Assembly: GCA_012270965.1 (NCBI GenBank)
Contig: JAAXHJ010000058.1
Span: forward strand, 1 to 44,415
Length of the DNA: 44,415 nucleotides
From: Candidatus Palauibacter poriticola
GTDB taxonomy: Bacteria > Gemmatimonadota > Gemmatimonadetes > Palauibacterales > Palauibacteraceae
Reading direction: 5' to 3'
A program made the position numbers and the translations under genes. Within the stretch, counting starts at the first letter, position 1; every line of letters starts with the position of its first letter. Shown here piece by piece: positions 25,909 to 36,279 of the stretch. Below the pieces are notes generated by a model, which was not told the origin of the DNA, made no database searches, and saw only the letters and a program-made list of their open reading frames with translations.

Positions 25909-26336
25909 CGGTCCATGCCCTGTCCAAGAATCGTGGCCTCGGCCGCGACCCTGCCGTCGACCCGGGCGATCCCCCTCAGCTTGCCGCGCTTTCCGCGCCC
26001 CTGAACGAGGTCGAGTTCGAGGATCAATTGATCGCCGGGGATGACGGGCCGCCGGAACTTCACGCCGTCCACCGACAGGAAGTAGATGACCTTGTCCTCG
26101 GGGTCCGGGAGGCCGCTCATCAGCAGGAGTCCTCCGCACTGGGCCAGCGCCTCGATGATGAGCACCCCGGGCATCACGGGACGGCCGGGAAAGTGCCCGG
26201 CGAAGAACGGTTCGTTCGCGCTCACGTTCTTGAGGCCGACGATCCGCTGTCCCGGTTCGATTTCGAGCACGCGATCCACGAGGAGCATTGGATAGCGGTG
26301 CGGGAGGATCTTCAGTATTTCGGTGACGTCCATCAC
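25905..26336 (-). CDS. fabZ: 3-hydroxyacyl-[ACP] dehydratase FabZ
   Basis: FabZ dehydrates 3-hydroxyacyl-ACP in fatty acid elongation and competes with LpxA and LpxD for hydroxyacyl-ACP, which explains its place here. The 143-aa hot-dog protein has the catalytic His in [14 protein letters not shown] and the Glu-containing [23 protein letters not shown] at 26336 overlaps the lpxC stop (ATGA, 26333-26336). Confidence 0.97.
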   Translation of the reverse strand: MMDVTEILKILPHRYPMLLVDRVLEIEPGQRIVGLKNVSANEPFFAGHFPGRPVMPGVLIIEALAQCGGLLLMSGLPDPEDKVIYFLSVDGVKFRRPVIPGDQLILELDLVQGRGKRGKLRGIARVDGRVAAEATILGQGMDR

Positions 26337-27190
26337 CCTTCCCCGTTTGTCTCGTTATCCCTCAATCCGGACAGCCGGCGGGCGAGTTCCAGATTGCCGT
26401 GATGTCCCGGGCGTTGCGCGACGACATGACATTGCAGCCTCGCACCCACGAGTGCGAGGTCGCCGATGATGTCCAGAATCTTGTGACGCGCGAACTCATC
26501 CGGGAAGCGGAGTTGCTGACCGGTTGCAAGCCCGTCTCCGGAGAGGACGAGCGTGTTTTCCCGCGTCGCCCCGAGCGCGAGTCCCCGCTCTCGCAGCCCC
26601 TCCGCCCATGCGGACAGACCGAAGGTGCGGGCCGGCGCGATCTCCCGGGCGAACTCCGCGGGCTCCAGCCGCGCGCTCGCGGACTGCCGCCCGATGAGAG
26701 GGTGGTCGAAGTCGATGGTGACCGAGATCCGGCCGGCCTCCGCAGGCAGGACATCGTACCGGGTCCGCCCGATCTTCAGGCGCAGGGGACGGTCGATCCG
26801 CAGGCGGGGCGCGTCCGCTTCCTGCGCGACGGGCCCGGCGTCCAGCAGCCGGTCGCACCACGCGGCCGCGCTCCCGTCGAGGGCGGGAGGCTCCGGGCCG
26901 GAGACGTCGATCCGGAGGTTGTCGAGCGCCAGACCGTGCGCCGCGGCGAGCACGTGCTCGGCGGTGCGAACCACGGCTTCACCCTTGCGGAGGGCGGTTT
27001 CCCGGTGGGCGGAGTGTACGAACTCGACCGTGGCCGGTATCTCCGGTGCGTCGGCGAGGTCCGTGCGGCGGAAGCGCAGACCGCCGTGCTCGGGCGCGGG
27101 GCGCAGCCTGACGACGGAGGGCTCGCCCGTGTGTATCCCGTGCCCACGAACCTCCACGGCCCGCGCGATCGTGCGTTGTTTCGCCGTCAA
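26333..27190 (-). CDS. lpxC: UDP-3-O-acyl-N-acetylglucosamine deacetylase LpxC
   Basis: This zinc enzyme catalyses the committed step of lipid A synthesis. The 285-aa protein begins with QRTIARAVEVRGHGIHTGEP, continues with TAEHVLAAAHGL (zinc His) and ends with FARHKILDIIGDLALVGA (zinc His and Asp). The start is TTG at 27190, overlapping the lpxD stop (TTGA, 27187-27190). The frame is open upstream to 27364, but that part codes the repeat tail of lpxD in another frame. Confidence 0.95.
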   Translation of the reverse strand: MTAKQRTIARAVEVRGHGIHTGEPSVVRLRPAPEHGGLRFRRTDLADAPEIPATVEFVHSAHRETALRKGEAVVRTAEHVLAAAHGLALDNLRIDVSGPEPPALDGSAAAWCDRLLDAGPVAQEADAPRLRIDRPLRLKIGRTRYDVLPAEAGRISVTIDFDHPLIGRQSASARLEPAEFAREIAPARTFGLSAWAEGLRERGLALGATRENTLVLSGDGLATGQQLRFPDEFARHKILDIIGDLALVGARLQCHVVAQRPGHHGNLELARRLSGLRDNETNGEG

Positions 27191-28299
27191 GCGCTGCCAG
27201 CGTCCGACCCGTCCCGCCGGACGCGCGGCTCGCCCTCGCCGACCCCCGACCCGTCCCGCCGGACGCGCGGCGCGCCCCCGCCGGCCCCCGACCCTCGCTC
27301 GAGTCTCGCAACGCGCTGGAAGAGGTCCGGCAGCCTGCCCAGGTACGCGGCCTCCTTCAGCCACGAGCGCCGCGGCCGGGCGGGCGTCCCTCCCACCTGA
27401 CCTCCGGGCGGCACATCCCGCACCACTCCCGTCTGGCCCGCGATGCGGGCGCCCGCCCCGATCCTCAGGTGGCCGGCCACGCCGGCTTGGCCGCCGAAGC
27501 GCGTTCCGGCGCCGATCTCACTGCTTCCCGCAATGCCGACGTGCGCCGCGATGAGGCAATCGCTCCCGATCCGCACGTTATGCCCCACGTGCACGAGGTT
27601 GTCGAGCTTGGTCCGGTCCCCGATCCGCGTGTCGTCGAGCGCGCCGCGGTCGATCGTGCAGTTCGCGCCGATCTCGACGTCGGCTCCGATCACGCAGCCG
27701 CCGATCTGCGGCACCTTGTGCGCCCCGTCCGGCCCCGGGACGTATCCGAAGCCATCCGTGCCGATGCGCGCCCCGGCGTGCACGCGCACGCGGTCGCCCA
27801 GCTCGACGCCGTGGAGGATGGAGACGGCGTGGCCGAACCGGCAGCCGACCCCGACCCGGGCGCCGCGACCGATGAAAGTCCCGGGCCCCACCCACGTCCC
27901 GCGCCCGATCCGCGCTCCGCCCTCCACCACCACGCCCGGGCCCAGCGACACCGCCTCCCCGACCCGCGCCCCCTCGTCGATCCAAGCGGTTGGGTGGATC
28001 CCCGGTGCCGGCACCGGCTCCGGATGGAAGAGCCGCACGATCCTGGCGAAGGAAAGTTGGGGGTCGTCGACTCTCAGGATGGTGAAGCGGACGCCGCCAG
28101 GTTCGAAGCTGCGCGGGGCCAACACCGCCCCGGCCCGCGTCCCGTGGACGGCCTCCCGCATCGCTTCGCGGGCAAAGAATGCGAGGTCCCCCGGACCGGC
28201 CACGCCGAGCGAGGCGACGCCGCACAACCGACGGTCGGGATCACCCAGCACATCCGCGCCCACGCGACGGGCGAGATCGGAGACCGTGAACGCCGGCAT
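27187..28299 (-). CDS. lpxD: UDP-3-O-acylglucosamine N-acyltransferase LpxD
   Basis: LpxD adds the N-linked acyl chain in lipid A synthesis. The 370-aa protein has the N-terminal uridine-binding domain (about residues 1-95), a hexapeptide-repeat beta helix with the catalytic VHVGHN motif, and a C-terminal helix. The last 30 or so residues are an extra tail containing two copies of PRVRRDGS. It leads the operon lpxD-lpxC-fabZ-lpxA, 37 bp after the OmpH-like gene. Confidence 0.95.
   Translation of the reverse strand: MPAFTVSDLARRVGADVLGDPDRRLCGVASLGVAGPGDLAFFAREAMREAVHGTRAGAVLAPRSFEPGGVRFTILRVDDPQLSFARIVRLFHPEPVPAPGIHPTAWIDEGARVGEAVSLGPGVVVEGGARIGRGTWVGPGTFIGRGARVGVGCRFGHAVSILHGVELGDRVRVHAGARIGTDGFGYVPGPDGAHKVPQIGGCVIGADVEIGANCTIDRGALDDTRIGDRTKLDNLVHVGHNVRIGSDCLIAAHVGIAGSSEIGAGTRFGGQAGVAGHLRIGAGARIAGQTGVVRDVPPGGQVGGTPARPRRSWLKEAAYLGRLPDLFQRVARLERGSGAGGGAPRVRRDGSGVGEGEPRVRRDGSDAGSA
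27205..27288 (-). repeat. Two 42-bp tandem repeats in the lpxD 3' end
   Basis: Copies at 27205-27246 and 27247-27288 share the core CGACCCGTCCCGCCGGACGC and encode a duplicated 14-residue unit (PRVRRDGS plus a Gly-rich spacer) at the LpxD C-terminus. Confidence 0.9.
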
Positions 28300-28336
28300 G
28301 CGCGGAACGGGGCGGGACTCGACCCCGGCTTGCCTG

Positions 28337-28975
28337 CTAGCTGCCGGTCTGGGCCGAGAGGGCGGCGAGATCCACGCCGAGACGCTCGAGCACCGAGGTG
28401 GTGATGTCGAGCGACGTGTCCGCCGCCACCACGCCCGCGGCGACGTCGAGCACGATCGAGTAGCTGCGCTCCGCCCGGATCTCCTCGATGACGTCGTTCA
28501 CGCGCACCACGATCGGTTCGAGCAGTTCCGCGCGGCGCCGGTCCAGCTCCACGTTCAGCTCCTGCTGCCTCGCCGCCGCCTCCTGCTGCTTGTCGCGGAT
28601 CTCCCGCTCCTTCTGCTGGCGTCCCGCCGGATCGAGCAGCGACTGCTGTTGCTGGTACGCCCCGATGAGAGAGTCGATCTCCGCCGCGAAGGCAGCGAGT
28701 TCACTCTCGAACTCGACGGAAACGCGCTGAAACGCCGCGCCGGCCGAATCGGCGCCGGGCGCGACGGGGAGGATCGCCTGCGTGTTCACATAGACGATCG
28801 GCGTCCCCTCGGGGGGCAGCGGGATGGCCTCCAGCGCCGCCGGCTCCCCCGCCACCTCCTGACCGGCGAGAGGGCCCGCGATCAGCAAGCCGAGCGCCAG
28901 AGGGCCCGCAATCAGCAAGCCGAGCGCCAGCGCGCACATGGCCGCCGGCCCCGCGCGCCTGTGGATGCAGTTCAT
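28337..28975 (-). CDS. OmpH/Skp-family periplasmic chaperone
   Basis: Skp-like chaperones hold unfolded outer-membrane proteins in the periplasm before delivery to BamA. The 212-aa protein has a signal peptide, the family entry IVYVNTQAILPVAPGADSAG, a long charged coiled coil (about residues 90-150, rich in Gln, Glu and Arg) and a C-terminal cap (YSIVLDVAAGVVAAD). The signal peptide contains the duplicated LALGLLIAGP. ATG at 28975 has AGAGGA about eight bases upstream. It follows bamA by 18 bp, the classical arrangement. Confidence 0.9.
   Translation of the reverse strand: MNCIHRRAGPAAMCALALGLLIAGPLALGLLIAGPLAGQEVAGEPAALEAIPLPPEGTPIVYVNTQAILPVAPGADSAGAAFQRVSVEFESELAAFAAEIDSLIGAYQQQQSLLDPAGRQQKEREIRDKQQEAAARQQELNVELDRRRAELLEPIVVRVNDVIEEIRAERSYSIVLDVAAGVVAADTSLDITTSVLERLGVDLAALSAQTGS
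28871..28930 (-). repeat. 30-bp tandem duplication in signal peptide of the OmpH-like gene
   Basis: Two adjacent 30-bp copies (28871-28900 and 28901-28930) differ at one base. They encode a duplicated 10-residue LALGLLIAGP unit, doubling the hydrophobic core of the signal peptide. The near identity points to a recent event. Confidence 0.95.
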
Positions 28976-28993
28976 ATCGGTATTCCTCTCGGT

Positions 28994-31423
28994 TCAGAAC
29001 ACGCGTCCGAACTTGAAGTGCAACTGCCAACCCGGATCCGGCCGGCCCAGCACATCGCGGCGATCGAACCCGTATGCGTAGTCGAGGCCCAGGGGACCGA
29101 AGGGCGTCACGAGACTCGCGCCGATCCCCGCCCCCACCAGAAGATCCGTCGGGTTGAGCTGGCTCGCGTCCAGCCAGACGTTCCCGGCGTCCATGAAGGC
29201 ACTCATGAAGATGTTGCTCGTGAGCTTGATCCCGAAAGTCACCCCGGTTCGGAAGAACGATTCTCCCACGCGGTCGAGGTCGCTGAAGGGGGCGTTGTCC
29301 GGGATGTGCCCCGACGGGGTCACCGAAGCCTCGTCGTACCCTCGTAACTGGATCCCCGCCTGCGTGCCGCCCGCGTAGTAGCGTTCCGTGAAGAACGGGT
29401 TCCGGCCCAGGATGAGCCCCGCCTCGAAGCTGAGGCCGAAGGTGAGTTCAATGGGCGGGCTCGTGCTCCCGGGGCCCCCGCCGAGCTGGCCCACCGGCAC
29501 GAACCACTCGCTCGTCAGGTCGAGTTTCTGGTAGTTCCCGTCGCCTCCGAGAAAGCCGCCCGTCTGCCGGAAGGCGAGCTGGTTCCGGGCACCGCTCGTC
29601 GCGAACAGGGGATTGTTCCGGCTGTCCTGGACCAGACGCCCGGAGAGCGTGGACCGCAGACCGGAGAAGAGCGAGAAGCGCCGCCCGATCACGTTCGTCG
29701 TGTCCAGCCCCCGAACATCGTCGTCGAACAGCGAATAGCCCAGGAAGACGCGCGTGTTTCGGATCCCGAAGATGGGGATGCCGACTTCGGTCAGGCCGCC
29801 CGTCTGGCGGCGGTCCCCGAGGCTGAAGCCGGTGAACTGATCGCGCGAACTCCGGAGCGTGACGTTGGCGGAATAGTGGCTTCCGAGCAGTTCCGGATCC
29901 GAGTAGCTGATGTCGAGGTCCCGCTGCCGCCGGCCGAAGATCCAACGGAAGCTCCCGGTCTTCGCGAGTCCGAAGAGGTTCGGCTGCGAGTAGCCGATGA
30001 ACCCCGCCAGTCCGGTGTAGCCGGAGGCGGTGATCCCAAAGTTCAGCGTCCCCGTCTGCTTCTCCTGCACGCGCAGCGAGATGTCGATGTCCCCGTCCGG
30101 GCGCGGGCGGATGTCGATCGCCTCATCCGGCGGCAGCGGCTCGAAGAAGTTCAGCCCCTGGATGTTCTGGAACGACTGGATCAGGCGCTCCTGCGAGTAC
30201 ACGTCGCCGGGGAAGATGAGCAGGCGGTTCCGGATCACCCGGTCGTGCGTGGCCGTATTCCCCTCGATCGCGATCTCGCGGATATAGCTGCGCACGCCCT
30301 CCTGGATGACGAGGTGGGCGGTGACGCGGGGCGGCTCGCCCTCGGGGACGTCCACGCGCCGCACATCCGGCGTGACGCGGGATCCGAGGTACCCGTTGTT
30401 CCGGTACAGATCTCCGAGGTCCGCCGGCGAGGCGTAGAAGGCGGTGAAGTTGAAGGGGTGATACGCCTCGTCCCCCTCGGCCTCGTGCTGCCCGCGGCGC
30501 ACAATCGGCTCGATCGTCGCGAGCGGGAAGGCGCGGTTGCCGGTGATCCTCAGATCCTCGAGCAGATATTGGTCGCCCTCCGCCACGCGGATCTCGATCC
30601 GGCCCTTCCCGGTGACGCGGTCCGATATGATCGTGTCCCCGAGGACCTCGAAGTCGGGATAGCCGTTCGCGCGGTAGAACTCCGGGAGCCGCTCCGTCAG
30701 GTCGCGTCGGAACTCATCCTTCTTGAGTTCGCCCGAATCGAACCAGAAGAACCCTTCCTCGTCCGTGGCCATCGCCGCCCGAAGCTCCGCGTCAGAGAAG
30801 GCGTCGTTCCCCTCGAAGGTGATCGCCGTGACCCCGAGCCGAGGCCCCTCGTCCACGTCGAACACGACGAGCAGGTCCGGAGGAAAGGCCGGATCCGGGC
30901 GGATGAGCGTGTCCACGCTCGCGGTCGGGAACCCCTCGTTCGACAACAGCTCCAACATCGTGACGCGCGCGCGCCCGATCCGGCTGGGGTCGAGCGGACT
31001 GTTGTTCGCGAGTCCGATGGTGTCGCGGATCACATCCTCGTCCACCCGTTCCAGTCCGCGGAAGGCGTACTGCGTGACATAGGGCCGTTCCTCGACGCGG
31101 ATGTAGAACACGCCGCGCTCGGGATCGTCCGACTCCGCCACTCCGATCTCCACATCCGAGAAGTCTCCGGAGCTGAAGAGACGGCGGATCGCGCCCTGGA
31201 TCTGGGGCTGGCGGACGACGTTGCCCGCGCGGAGGCCGCTGCGGGTGATGATAATGTTCGCGGAGTGGCGTTGGTTCCCCCGCACCACGACCGAATCGAC
31301 GCGGACCGAGGACTGGTCGAGCCGAATCTGCGCCGCCGCCGGCTCCACCGCGGCGAGCCCGAGGATCAGGCCCGTCAGCCACAGTCCGCCCGCCGCGCCG
31401 GCGGACGGCCACCGGCGGTTCAT
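28994..31423 (-). CDS. bamA: Outer-membrane protein assembly factor BamA
   Basis: BamA inserts beta-barrel proteins into the outer membrane. The 809-aa precursor has a signal peptide ([15 protein letters not shown]), five POTRA domains (about residues 35-440) and a C-terminal 16-stranded barrel (about 450-809) ending in a terminal aromatic (FGRVF). The ATG at 31423 overlaps the clpC stop (ATGA, 31420-31423), an unusual neighbour. The OmpH-like chaperone follows. Confidence 0.96.
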   Translation of the reverse strand: MNRRWPSAGAAGGLWLTGLILGLAAVEPAAAQIRLDQSSVRVDSVVVRGNQRHSANIIITRSGLRAGNVVRQPQIQGAIRRLFSSGDFSDVEIGVAESDDPERGVFYIRVEERPYVTQYAFRGLERVDEDVIRDTIGLANNSPLDPSRIGRARVTMLELLSNEGFPTASVDTLIRPDPAFPPDLLVVFDVDEGPRLGVTAITFEGNDAFSDAELRAAMATDEEGFFWFDSGELKKDEFRRDLTERLPEFYRANGYPDFEVLGDTIISDRVTGKGRIEIRVAEGDQYLLEDLRITGNRAFPLATIEPIVRRGQHEAEGDEAYHPFNFTAFYASPADLGDLYRNNGYLGSRVTPDVRRVDVPEGEPPRVTAHLVIQEGVRSYIREIAIEGNTATHDRVIRNRLLIFPGDVYSQERLIQSFQNIQGLNFFEPLPPDEAIDIRPRPDGDIDISLRVQEKQTGTLNFGITASGYTGLAGFIGYSQPNLFGLAKTGSFRWIFGRRQRDLDISYSDPELLGSHYSANVTLRSSRDQFTGFSLGDRRQTGGLTEVGIPIFGIRNTRVFLGYSLFDDDVRGLDTTNVIGRRFSLFSGLRSTLSGRLVQDSRNNPLFATSGARNQLAFRQTGGFLGGDGNYQKLDLTSEWFVPVGQLGGGPGSTSPPIELTFGLSFEAGLILGRNPFFTERYYAGGTQAGIQLRGYDEASVTPSGHIPDNAPFSDLDRVGESFFRTGVTFGIKLTSNIFMSAFMDAGNVWLDASQLNPTDLLVGAGIGASLVTPFGPLGLDYAYGFDRRDVLGRPDPGWQLHFKFGRVF

Positions 31424-33909
31424 TTCGCCGAGGAGGTCGTGGGCGTGGCGAACACCAGGCTGTCCTTATCGTCGGCGATGTCCACCCGGATCCGATCGCC
31501 GGGCTCGAAATCGGCCATCAGGATCCGCTCGGAGAGCGCATCCTCGACGTGCCGTTGGATCGTCCGCTTGAGCGGCCGCGCCCCGAACTTCTCGTCATAG
31601 CCGCGGTCCACCAGGAAGCGGATCGCCGCATCGGTCAGCTCGAGTTCGAGCTGCTCCTCCGCGAGGCGCTTCTGCACCTCCCTGAGCTGGATGTGCACGA
31701 TCTCTCCCAGCTCTTCCTTCGACAGCGGATGGAAGACGATCGTCTCCTCGACCCGGTTCAGGAACTCGGGCGTGAACACGCGTTCGATCTCGTCCGAGAC
31801 TCGTTCCCGGATCCGCTCGTAGTCGATCCCGCCCGTATCCTCCGTGAACCCCACGCGCGTCGAGCTGCCGATGTCCCGGCTCCCGACGTTCGACGTCATG
31901 ATGACGACCGTGTTCTTGAAGTCGATGACCCGGCCGTAGTTGTCCGTGAGCCGGCCCTCGTCGAGCACCTGGAGGAGGATGTTGAAGACGTCGGGATGCG
32001 CCTTCTCAATCTCGTCGAGCAGGACGACGCTGTAGGGCCGGCGGCGGATGGCCTTCGTGAGCGCGCCGGAGTCCTCGTAGCCGACGTAGCCCGGCGGCGC
32101 GCCGATGAGACGGCTCACGGAGAACTTCTCCATGTACTCCGACATGTCCACGCGCACGAGCGCGCTGTCCTCCGCGAACAGGAAGCGCGCCAGCGCCCGC
32201 GCCAGTTCCGTCTTCCCCACCCCCGTCGGGCCGCAGAAGATGAAGCTCCCGATGGGGCGGTCGGGATCCTTGAGGCCCGCCCGCCCGCGGCGGATGGCGC
32301 GACTCACCGCCTCGATCGCCTCGTCCTGCCCCACGACGCTCTCGTGCAGCTCGTCCTCCATACGGAGCAGGCGGTCCGTTTCCGCCTCCCTGAGCCGGGT
32401 CACGGGAATCCCCGTCCAACGGCCCACGATGAAGGCGATGTCGTCCTCATCGACCGTGGGGCGGAACTCGGCCCGCTGGCGCTCCCATTCGTCGCGCCGG
32501 CGCTTGATCTCCTCCTGAACCTCCTTCTCGCGGTCCCTCAGGTAGGCGGCGCGCTCGAAGTCCTGGTCGCTGATCGCGGCGTCCTTCCATTCCGCGAGTT
32601 CCTCGAGCTTCGTGCGGAACTCCTGCACCTCGGCCGGCGGCACCTGCGCGGCGAGCCTCGAGCGGGCACCCGCCTCATCGATCACATCGATCGCCTTGTC
32701 CGGGAGAAACCGGTCCGTGATATAGCGCTCCGCCAGCCGGGCGGCGGCGGAAAGCGACGCATCCGGGATCTCGACGTTGTGGTGATCCTCGTAGTACTTC
32801 CGCAGACCCTGCAGGATCTCGACGGTCTCGTCGATCGTCGGGGCCTCGACGATCACGGTCTGGAAGCGGCGTTCGAGCGCCCCATCCTTCTCGATGTACT
32901 TCCGGTACTCGTTCAGCGTTGAGGCGCCCACGCACTGCAGTTCCCCCCGGGAGAGGGCCGGCTTGAGCATGTTCGAGGCGTCGATCGCGCCTTCCGCCGC
33001 GCCCGCGCCGACGAGCGTGTGCAGCTCATCGATGAAGAGGATGACGCCCTTCGCCTGCGACGTCTCGTTGACGATGGCCTTGAGGCGCTCCTCGAACTGG
33101 CCCCGGTACTTCGTGCCGGCGATGACCGCGGCCATGTCGAGCGCGAGGACCCGGTGCCGCTTCAAGCTGTCCGGTACGTCGCCCCGCTGGATGGCCTGGG
33201 CGAGCCCTTCGACGATCGCCGTCTTGCCCACTCCCGGCTCGCCGATGAGCACGGGGTTGTTCTTCTTTCGGCGCGACAGGACCTCCATCATGCGCTCGAT
33301 CTCGCCCAGCCGTCCGATCGTCGGATCGAGTTTCCCCTGCCTGGCGAGCTGCGTGAGATCGCGGCAGAAGTGGTCCAACGCCGGGGTCTTCGACTTCTTG
33401 CCGCCTTTTTTGGCGGACGAACTCGCGGGATCGGAAACGGAGGCCGCCGCGGCCGTACCGCCGGCCGGCATGTCCGTGCCGAGCAGCTTCAACGTCTCGG
33501 CCCGCGCGCCGTCGAGCCGGATGCCGGCTTCTCCGAGCACCTTCGCCGCGAGCCCCTTCTCCTGGCGGAGGAGCCCCAGCAGCAGGTGCTCCGTCCCCAC
33601 GTAGGTGTGGTTGAGTTCCTCCGTCTCGGCCATCGCGTGCTCGAGCACGTTCTTCGCCTGCGTCGTGTAGGGGAGTTCGCCGATCGACGAACTGCTCTTG
33701 CCGGTCCGGATGTTCCCCTCCACGAGCCGCTTCAACTCTTCGAGGTCGGCGGACAGGTTGGCCAGAACCGCGGCGGCGACGCCCTCGCCTTCGCGAATCA
33801 GGCCGAGGAGGATGTGCTCCGTGCCCACGTAATCGTGCTTGAGGCGGATGGCTTCCTCGCGCGCCATGGCGAGCACCTTCCGAACACGATCCGTGAAGTT
33901 GTAGTTCAT
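31420..33909 (-). CDS. clpC: ATP-dependent Clp protease ATPase subunit ClpC
   Basis: ClpC unfolds proteins and feeds them to ClpP. The 829-aa AAA+ protein has two Clp-N repeats (residues 1-145), the first AAA domain (GEPGVGKT), a UVR-type middle domain (about 415-460, [17 protein letters not shown]), the second AAA domain (GPTGVGKT) and a VGF tripeptide (STRVGFTED) likely to be the ClpP-docking loop. A Lys/Gly/Ala linker lies at about 147-175. ATG at 33909 has GAGG upstream. It follows mcsB by 39 bp; McsB-marked proteins are ClpC substrates in Bacillus. Confidence 0.97.
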   Translation of the reverse strand: MNYNFTDRVRKVLAMAREEAIRLKHDYVGTEHILLGLIREGEGVAAAVLANLSADLEELKRLVEGNIRTGKSSSSIGELPYTTQAKNVLEHAMAETEELNHTYVGTEHLLLGLLRQEKGLAAKVLGEAGIRLDGARAETLKLLGTDMPAGGTAAAASVSDPASSSAKKGGKKSKTPALDHFCRDLTQLARQGKLDPTIGRLGEIERMMEVLSRRKKNNPVLIGEPGVGKTAIVEGLAQAIQRGDVPDSLKRHRVLALDMAAVIAGTKYRGQFEERLKAIVNETSQAKGVILFIDELHTLVGAGAAEGAIDASNMLKPALSRGELQCVGASTLNEYRKYIEKDGALERRFQTVIVEAPTIDETVEILQGLRKYYEDHHNVEIPDASLSAAARLAERYITDRFLPDKAIDVIDEAGARSRLAAQVPPAEVQEFRTKLEELAEWKDAAISDQDFERAAYLRDREKEVQEEIKRRRDEWERQRAEFRPTVDEDDIAFIVGRWTGIPVTRLREAETDRLLRMEDELHESVVGQDEAIEAVSRAIRRGRAGLKDPDRPIGSFIFCGPTGVGKTELARALARFLFAEDSALVRVDMSEYMEKFSVSRLIGAPPGYVGYEDSGALTKAIRRRPYSVVLLDEIEKAHPDVFNILLQVLDEGRLTDNYGRVIDFKNTVVIMTSNVGSRDIGSSTRVGFTEDTGGIDYERIRERVSDEIERVFTPEFLNRVEETIVFHPLSKEELGEIVHIQLREVQKRLAEEQLELELTDAAIRFLVDRGYDEKFGARPLKRTIQRHVEDALSERILMADFEPGDRIRVDIADDKDSLVFATPTTSSAK

Positions 33910-33948
33910 CCGAGCCTCATGGGGCGTCGACGTAACGGGCGGCGCGAC

Positions 33949-35040
33949 TCAGTGCGATCCCGCGCCATTCAAGGCTCTTCGAACGTAGCTCGCGCGGAAC
34001 GCGTCCGCATCCGCCTCGTCGAGCCGGCGCCCGGCCGCGCGCGCGAGATGCGCGGTCTGGGCATGGATCATCATGCGGCTGATTACGTCTACCCGAGGCG
34101 ATTTGATAAGTTTCAGCGAGATGCCGAGACGAACTCCGGAGAGGAGGTTCATCATCTCTTCGAAGGGCAGACTTCTTGCGTGACACAGAATCCCGTAGGC
34201 TCGCCAGACCTTGTCCTCGAGTACGTTCGGCGCCTCGCGCAACAGGACGGCGCGCGCCTGCTTCTCGTATCCGATGACGCGGCCGACCAGGCGTTCGAGC
34301 TGGTCGATCAGGTCCTCCTCGGTCTTGCCCAGGGTCGTCTGGTTCGAGATCTGGAACAGGTTTCCCACGATCCTCGAACCCTCTCCGTATAGACCCCGGT
34401 AGGTCACGCCGAGTTGCCCCATCCCCTCGAGCACCTTGCGGATCTGGCGGGTAAGGACGAGACCGGGCAGATGGATGAAGACGGAGGCCCGCAGTCCGGT
34501 CCCCACGTTCGTTGGGCAGGAGGTGAGGAAGCCGAACTCCTGGTGGAAGGCGTACGGAAGCCGGGCACCGATCTCCTCGTCGAGCTGATCGAGGTCGCGC
34601 CAGGCGGCTACGAGCTGGAATCCCCCGCGCAGCGTCTGCAGCCGGAGGTGATCCTCCTCGTTCACCATCATCCCGAGCGCCCGCTTCCTGGAGGAGGCGA
34701 GGCCCGAGCCGCGGCGCGGTCCGGTTTCGGGTTTGCCGATGAGTTCCTTGCTTACGAGGCGCCGCTCGAGCAGGACGAGGCGGTCCACCGGGCCGAGGCG
34801 AGAGATCTCCCAGAAGTCGACCCCGTCGAGCATGCCCGCCGCCTCCGTCGCCGCCCGCGCCTTCTCGAGCACGGCTTCACGCTCCTCTCCGGTTGCGTGG
34901 GCCGAGAACGAATACCCTTGGAGGTTGCGGGCGAGGCGCACGCGGCTTGAGACGACGATGTCGCCCGCGGGCCCCTCCTCGTCCAGCCAGTCGAGACCGT
35001 GGCTCCCGATGGGCGGCGCGGCCGCGGGCCCGTCCGTCAC
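33949..35040 (-). CDS. mcsB: Protein arginine kinase McsB
   Basis: McsB phosphorylates arginine residues and thereby marks proteins for ClpC-ClpP. The 363-aa protein has the phosphagen-kinase fold motifs: IVVSSRVRLARNLQGYSF (ATP site), MMVNEEDHLRLQTL with the catalytic acidic residues, and the RASVFIHLPGL segment. GTG at 35040 overlaps the mcsA stop (GTGA, 35037-35040). No ctsR regulator gene accompanies it. Confidence 0.96.
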   Translation of the reverse strand: MTDGPAAAPPIGSHGLDWLDEEGPAGDIVVSSRVRLARNLQGYSFSAHATGEEREAVLEKARAATEAAGMLDGVDFWEISRLGPVDRLVLLERRLVSKELIGKPETGPRRGSGLASSRKRALGMMVNEEDHLRLQTLRGGFQLVAAWRDLDQLDEEIGARLPYAFHQEFGFLTSCPTNVGTGLRASVFIHLPGLVLTRQIRKVLEGMGQLGVTYRGLYGEGSRIVGNLFQISNQTTLGKTEEDLIDQLERLVGRVIGYEKQARAVLLREAPNVLEDKVWRAYGILCHARSLPFEEMMNLLSGVRLGISLKLIKSPRVDVISRMMIHAQTAHLARAAGRRLDEADADAFRASYVRRALNGAGSH

Positions 35041-35531
35041 GACACCTCCGTCAGCGCGTGGATCGCGTCCCGGAGGTCCGCCGCGGATTCGAAGTCTTCG
35101 ATCTCCACGGCGCGCTCGAGCCGTCGCCTGAGGCTGGAGAGGCGGACCTGCTCCGGATCCAAGTCGGGGCTCGCGCTCACGTACACCTTCCCCATGTGCT
35201 GGGAGGAGCCGTGCACGCGGCGGAGGAGCGCGCGGAGCTGGCGGTGGAACTGCGCGTAGCACTGCGGACAGCCCAGCCGTCCCGATTTGCGGAAGTCGCC
35301 GGCTCCCGTGCCGCAGTATTCGCACGCCTCCCCGGCCTCGTCGAACAGGGTGTCCCCGGCGCTCCCGCCCAAGTGCGCGAGCAAATCGGCCATGGGCGCG
35401 GATCCGCCGCCGTCCGACACGCCCTTCAGCGTCGCGCAGGTCGAACAGAGAGAGAGGGTACGCAGCTCGCCGTTCTCAGCCTCCGCAAGGCGGATCGTCG
35501 CCTCGCGCTCGCCGCAGTTCTCGCAGTCCAT
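35037..35531 (-). CDS. mcsA: McsA-like zinc/UVR-motif activator of McsB
   Basis: McsA activates McsB. The 164-aa protein has four CxxC pairs (CENC, CSTC, CEYC, CPQC) forming two zinc sites and a C-terminal UVR motif (LRRRLERAVEIEDFESAADL). The ATG at 35531 has GGAG seven bases upstream. It is the first gene of mcsA-mcsB-clpC-bamA and lies 43 bp after lolD. Confidence 0.94.
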   Translation of the reverse strand: MDCENCGEREATIRLAEAENGELRTLSLCSTCATLKGVSDGGGSAPMADLLAHLGGSAGDTLFDEAGEACEYCGTGAGDFRKSGRLGCPQCYAQFHRQLRALLRRVHGSSQHMGKVYVSASPDLDPEQVRLSSLRRRLERAVEIEDFESAADLRDAIHALTEVS

Positions 35532-35574
35532 CCGGCTTCTCCGTTTGGCTCGCCCTACGTCGCCCGGCGCCCCA

Positions 35575-36279
35575 TCACGCGGCGACGAGCGCCCCGTTTT
35601 CGATGCGCAGCACGCGGCCCGCGCGCCCGGCCAGCTCTCGGCTGTGCGTCACGACGATCAGGGCCGCGCCGTGTCCGTCCACCAGCTCGAACAGCAGGTC
35701 GTGCAGGCGCAGCGTCGCCTCGGCGTCGAGGTTCCCGGACGGCTCATCCGCCAGCACGAGCGGGGGCGCGTTCGCCAGCGCCCGCGCCACCGCGACCCGC
35801 TGCTGCTCGCCGCCGGAGAGCCGGCGCGGCCGGTGGCTCGCCCGTTCCGCCAGCCCCACCTGAGCCAGCAGCTCGGCGGCCCGGTCCCGCGCCTCCTCCC
35901 GCGACGCCCCGGCGATGAGCCGCGGCAGCATCACGTTCTCCAGCGCCGTGAAGTCCCGCAGCAGGTGATGGAACTGGAAGACGAAGCCGACGAACCGATT
36001 CCTGAGTTCGGCCAGTCGCTCCCCCCCGAGTCCCGACACCCGTTCGCCCCCCAGCCACACCTCTCCCGCCGTCGGCCGGTCGAGCGCGCCGAGCAAATGT
36101 AGCAGCGTGGACTTCCCCGACCCACTCGGACCGACGATGGCCAGAGCGTCCCCCGGGTCGACGGTCAGGTCGACCCCCCTCAGGACGGGGAGGAGACCGC
36201 CATCCGGGCTCGGAAAGGTCCGCTCGAGTCCGGCCGCCCGCACCGCGGACGGGGCCTCTTCCCCTCGACGCGCCGTCAT
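35575..36279 (-). CDS. lolD: Lipoprotein-releasing ABC transporter ATPase LolD
   Basis: LolD powers extraction of outer-membrane lipoproteins from the inner membrane. The 234-aa ATPase has Walker A GPSGSGKSTLLHLLG, the Q-loop, signature LSGGEQQRVAVARAL, Walker B LVLADEPSGNLD and the H-loop (VVTHSREL). ATG at 36279 overlaps the permease stop (ATGA, 36276-36279). LolD and MacB ATPases are similar; the LolC/E-type permease next door favours LolD. Confidence 0.92.
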   Translation of the reverse strand: MTARRGEEAPSAVRAAGLERTFPSPDGGLLPVLRGVDLTVDPGDALAIVGPSGSGKSTLLHLLGALDRPTAGEVWLGGERVSGLGGERLAELRNRFVGFVFQFHHLLRDFTALENVMLPRLIAGASREEARDRAAELLAQVGLAERASHRPRRLSGGEQQRVAVARALANAPPLVLADEPSGNLDAEATLRLHDLLFELVDGHGAALIVVTHSRELAGRAGRVLRIENGALVAA

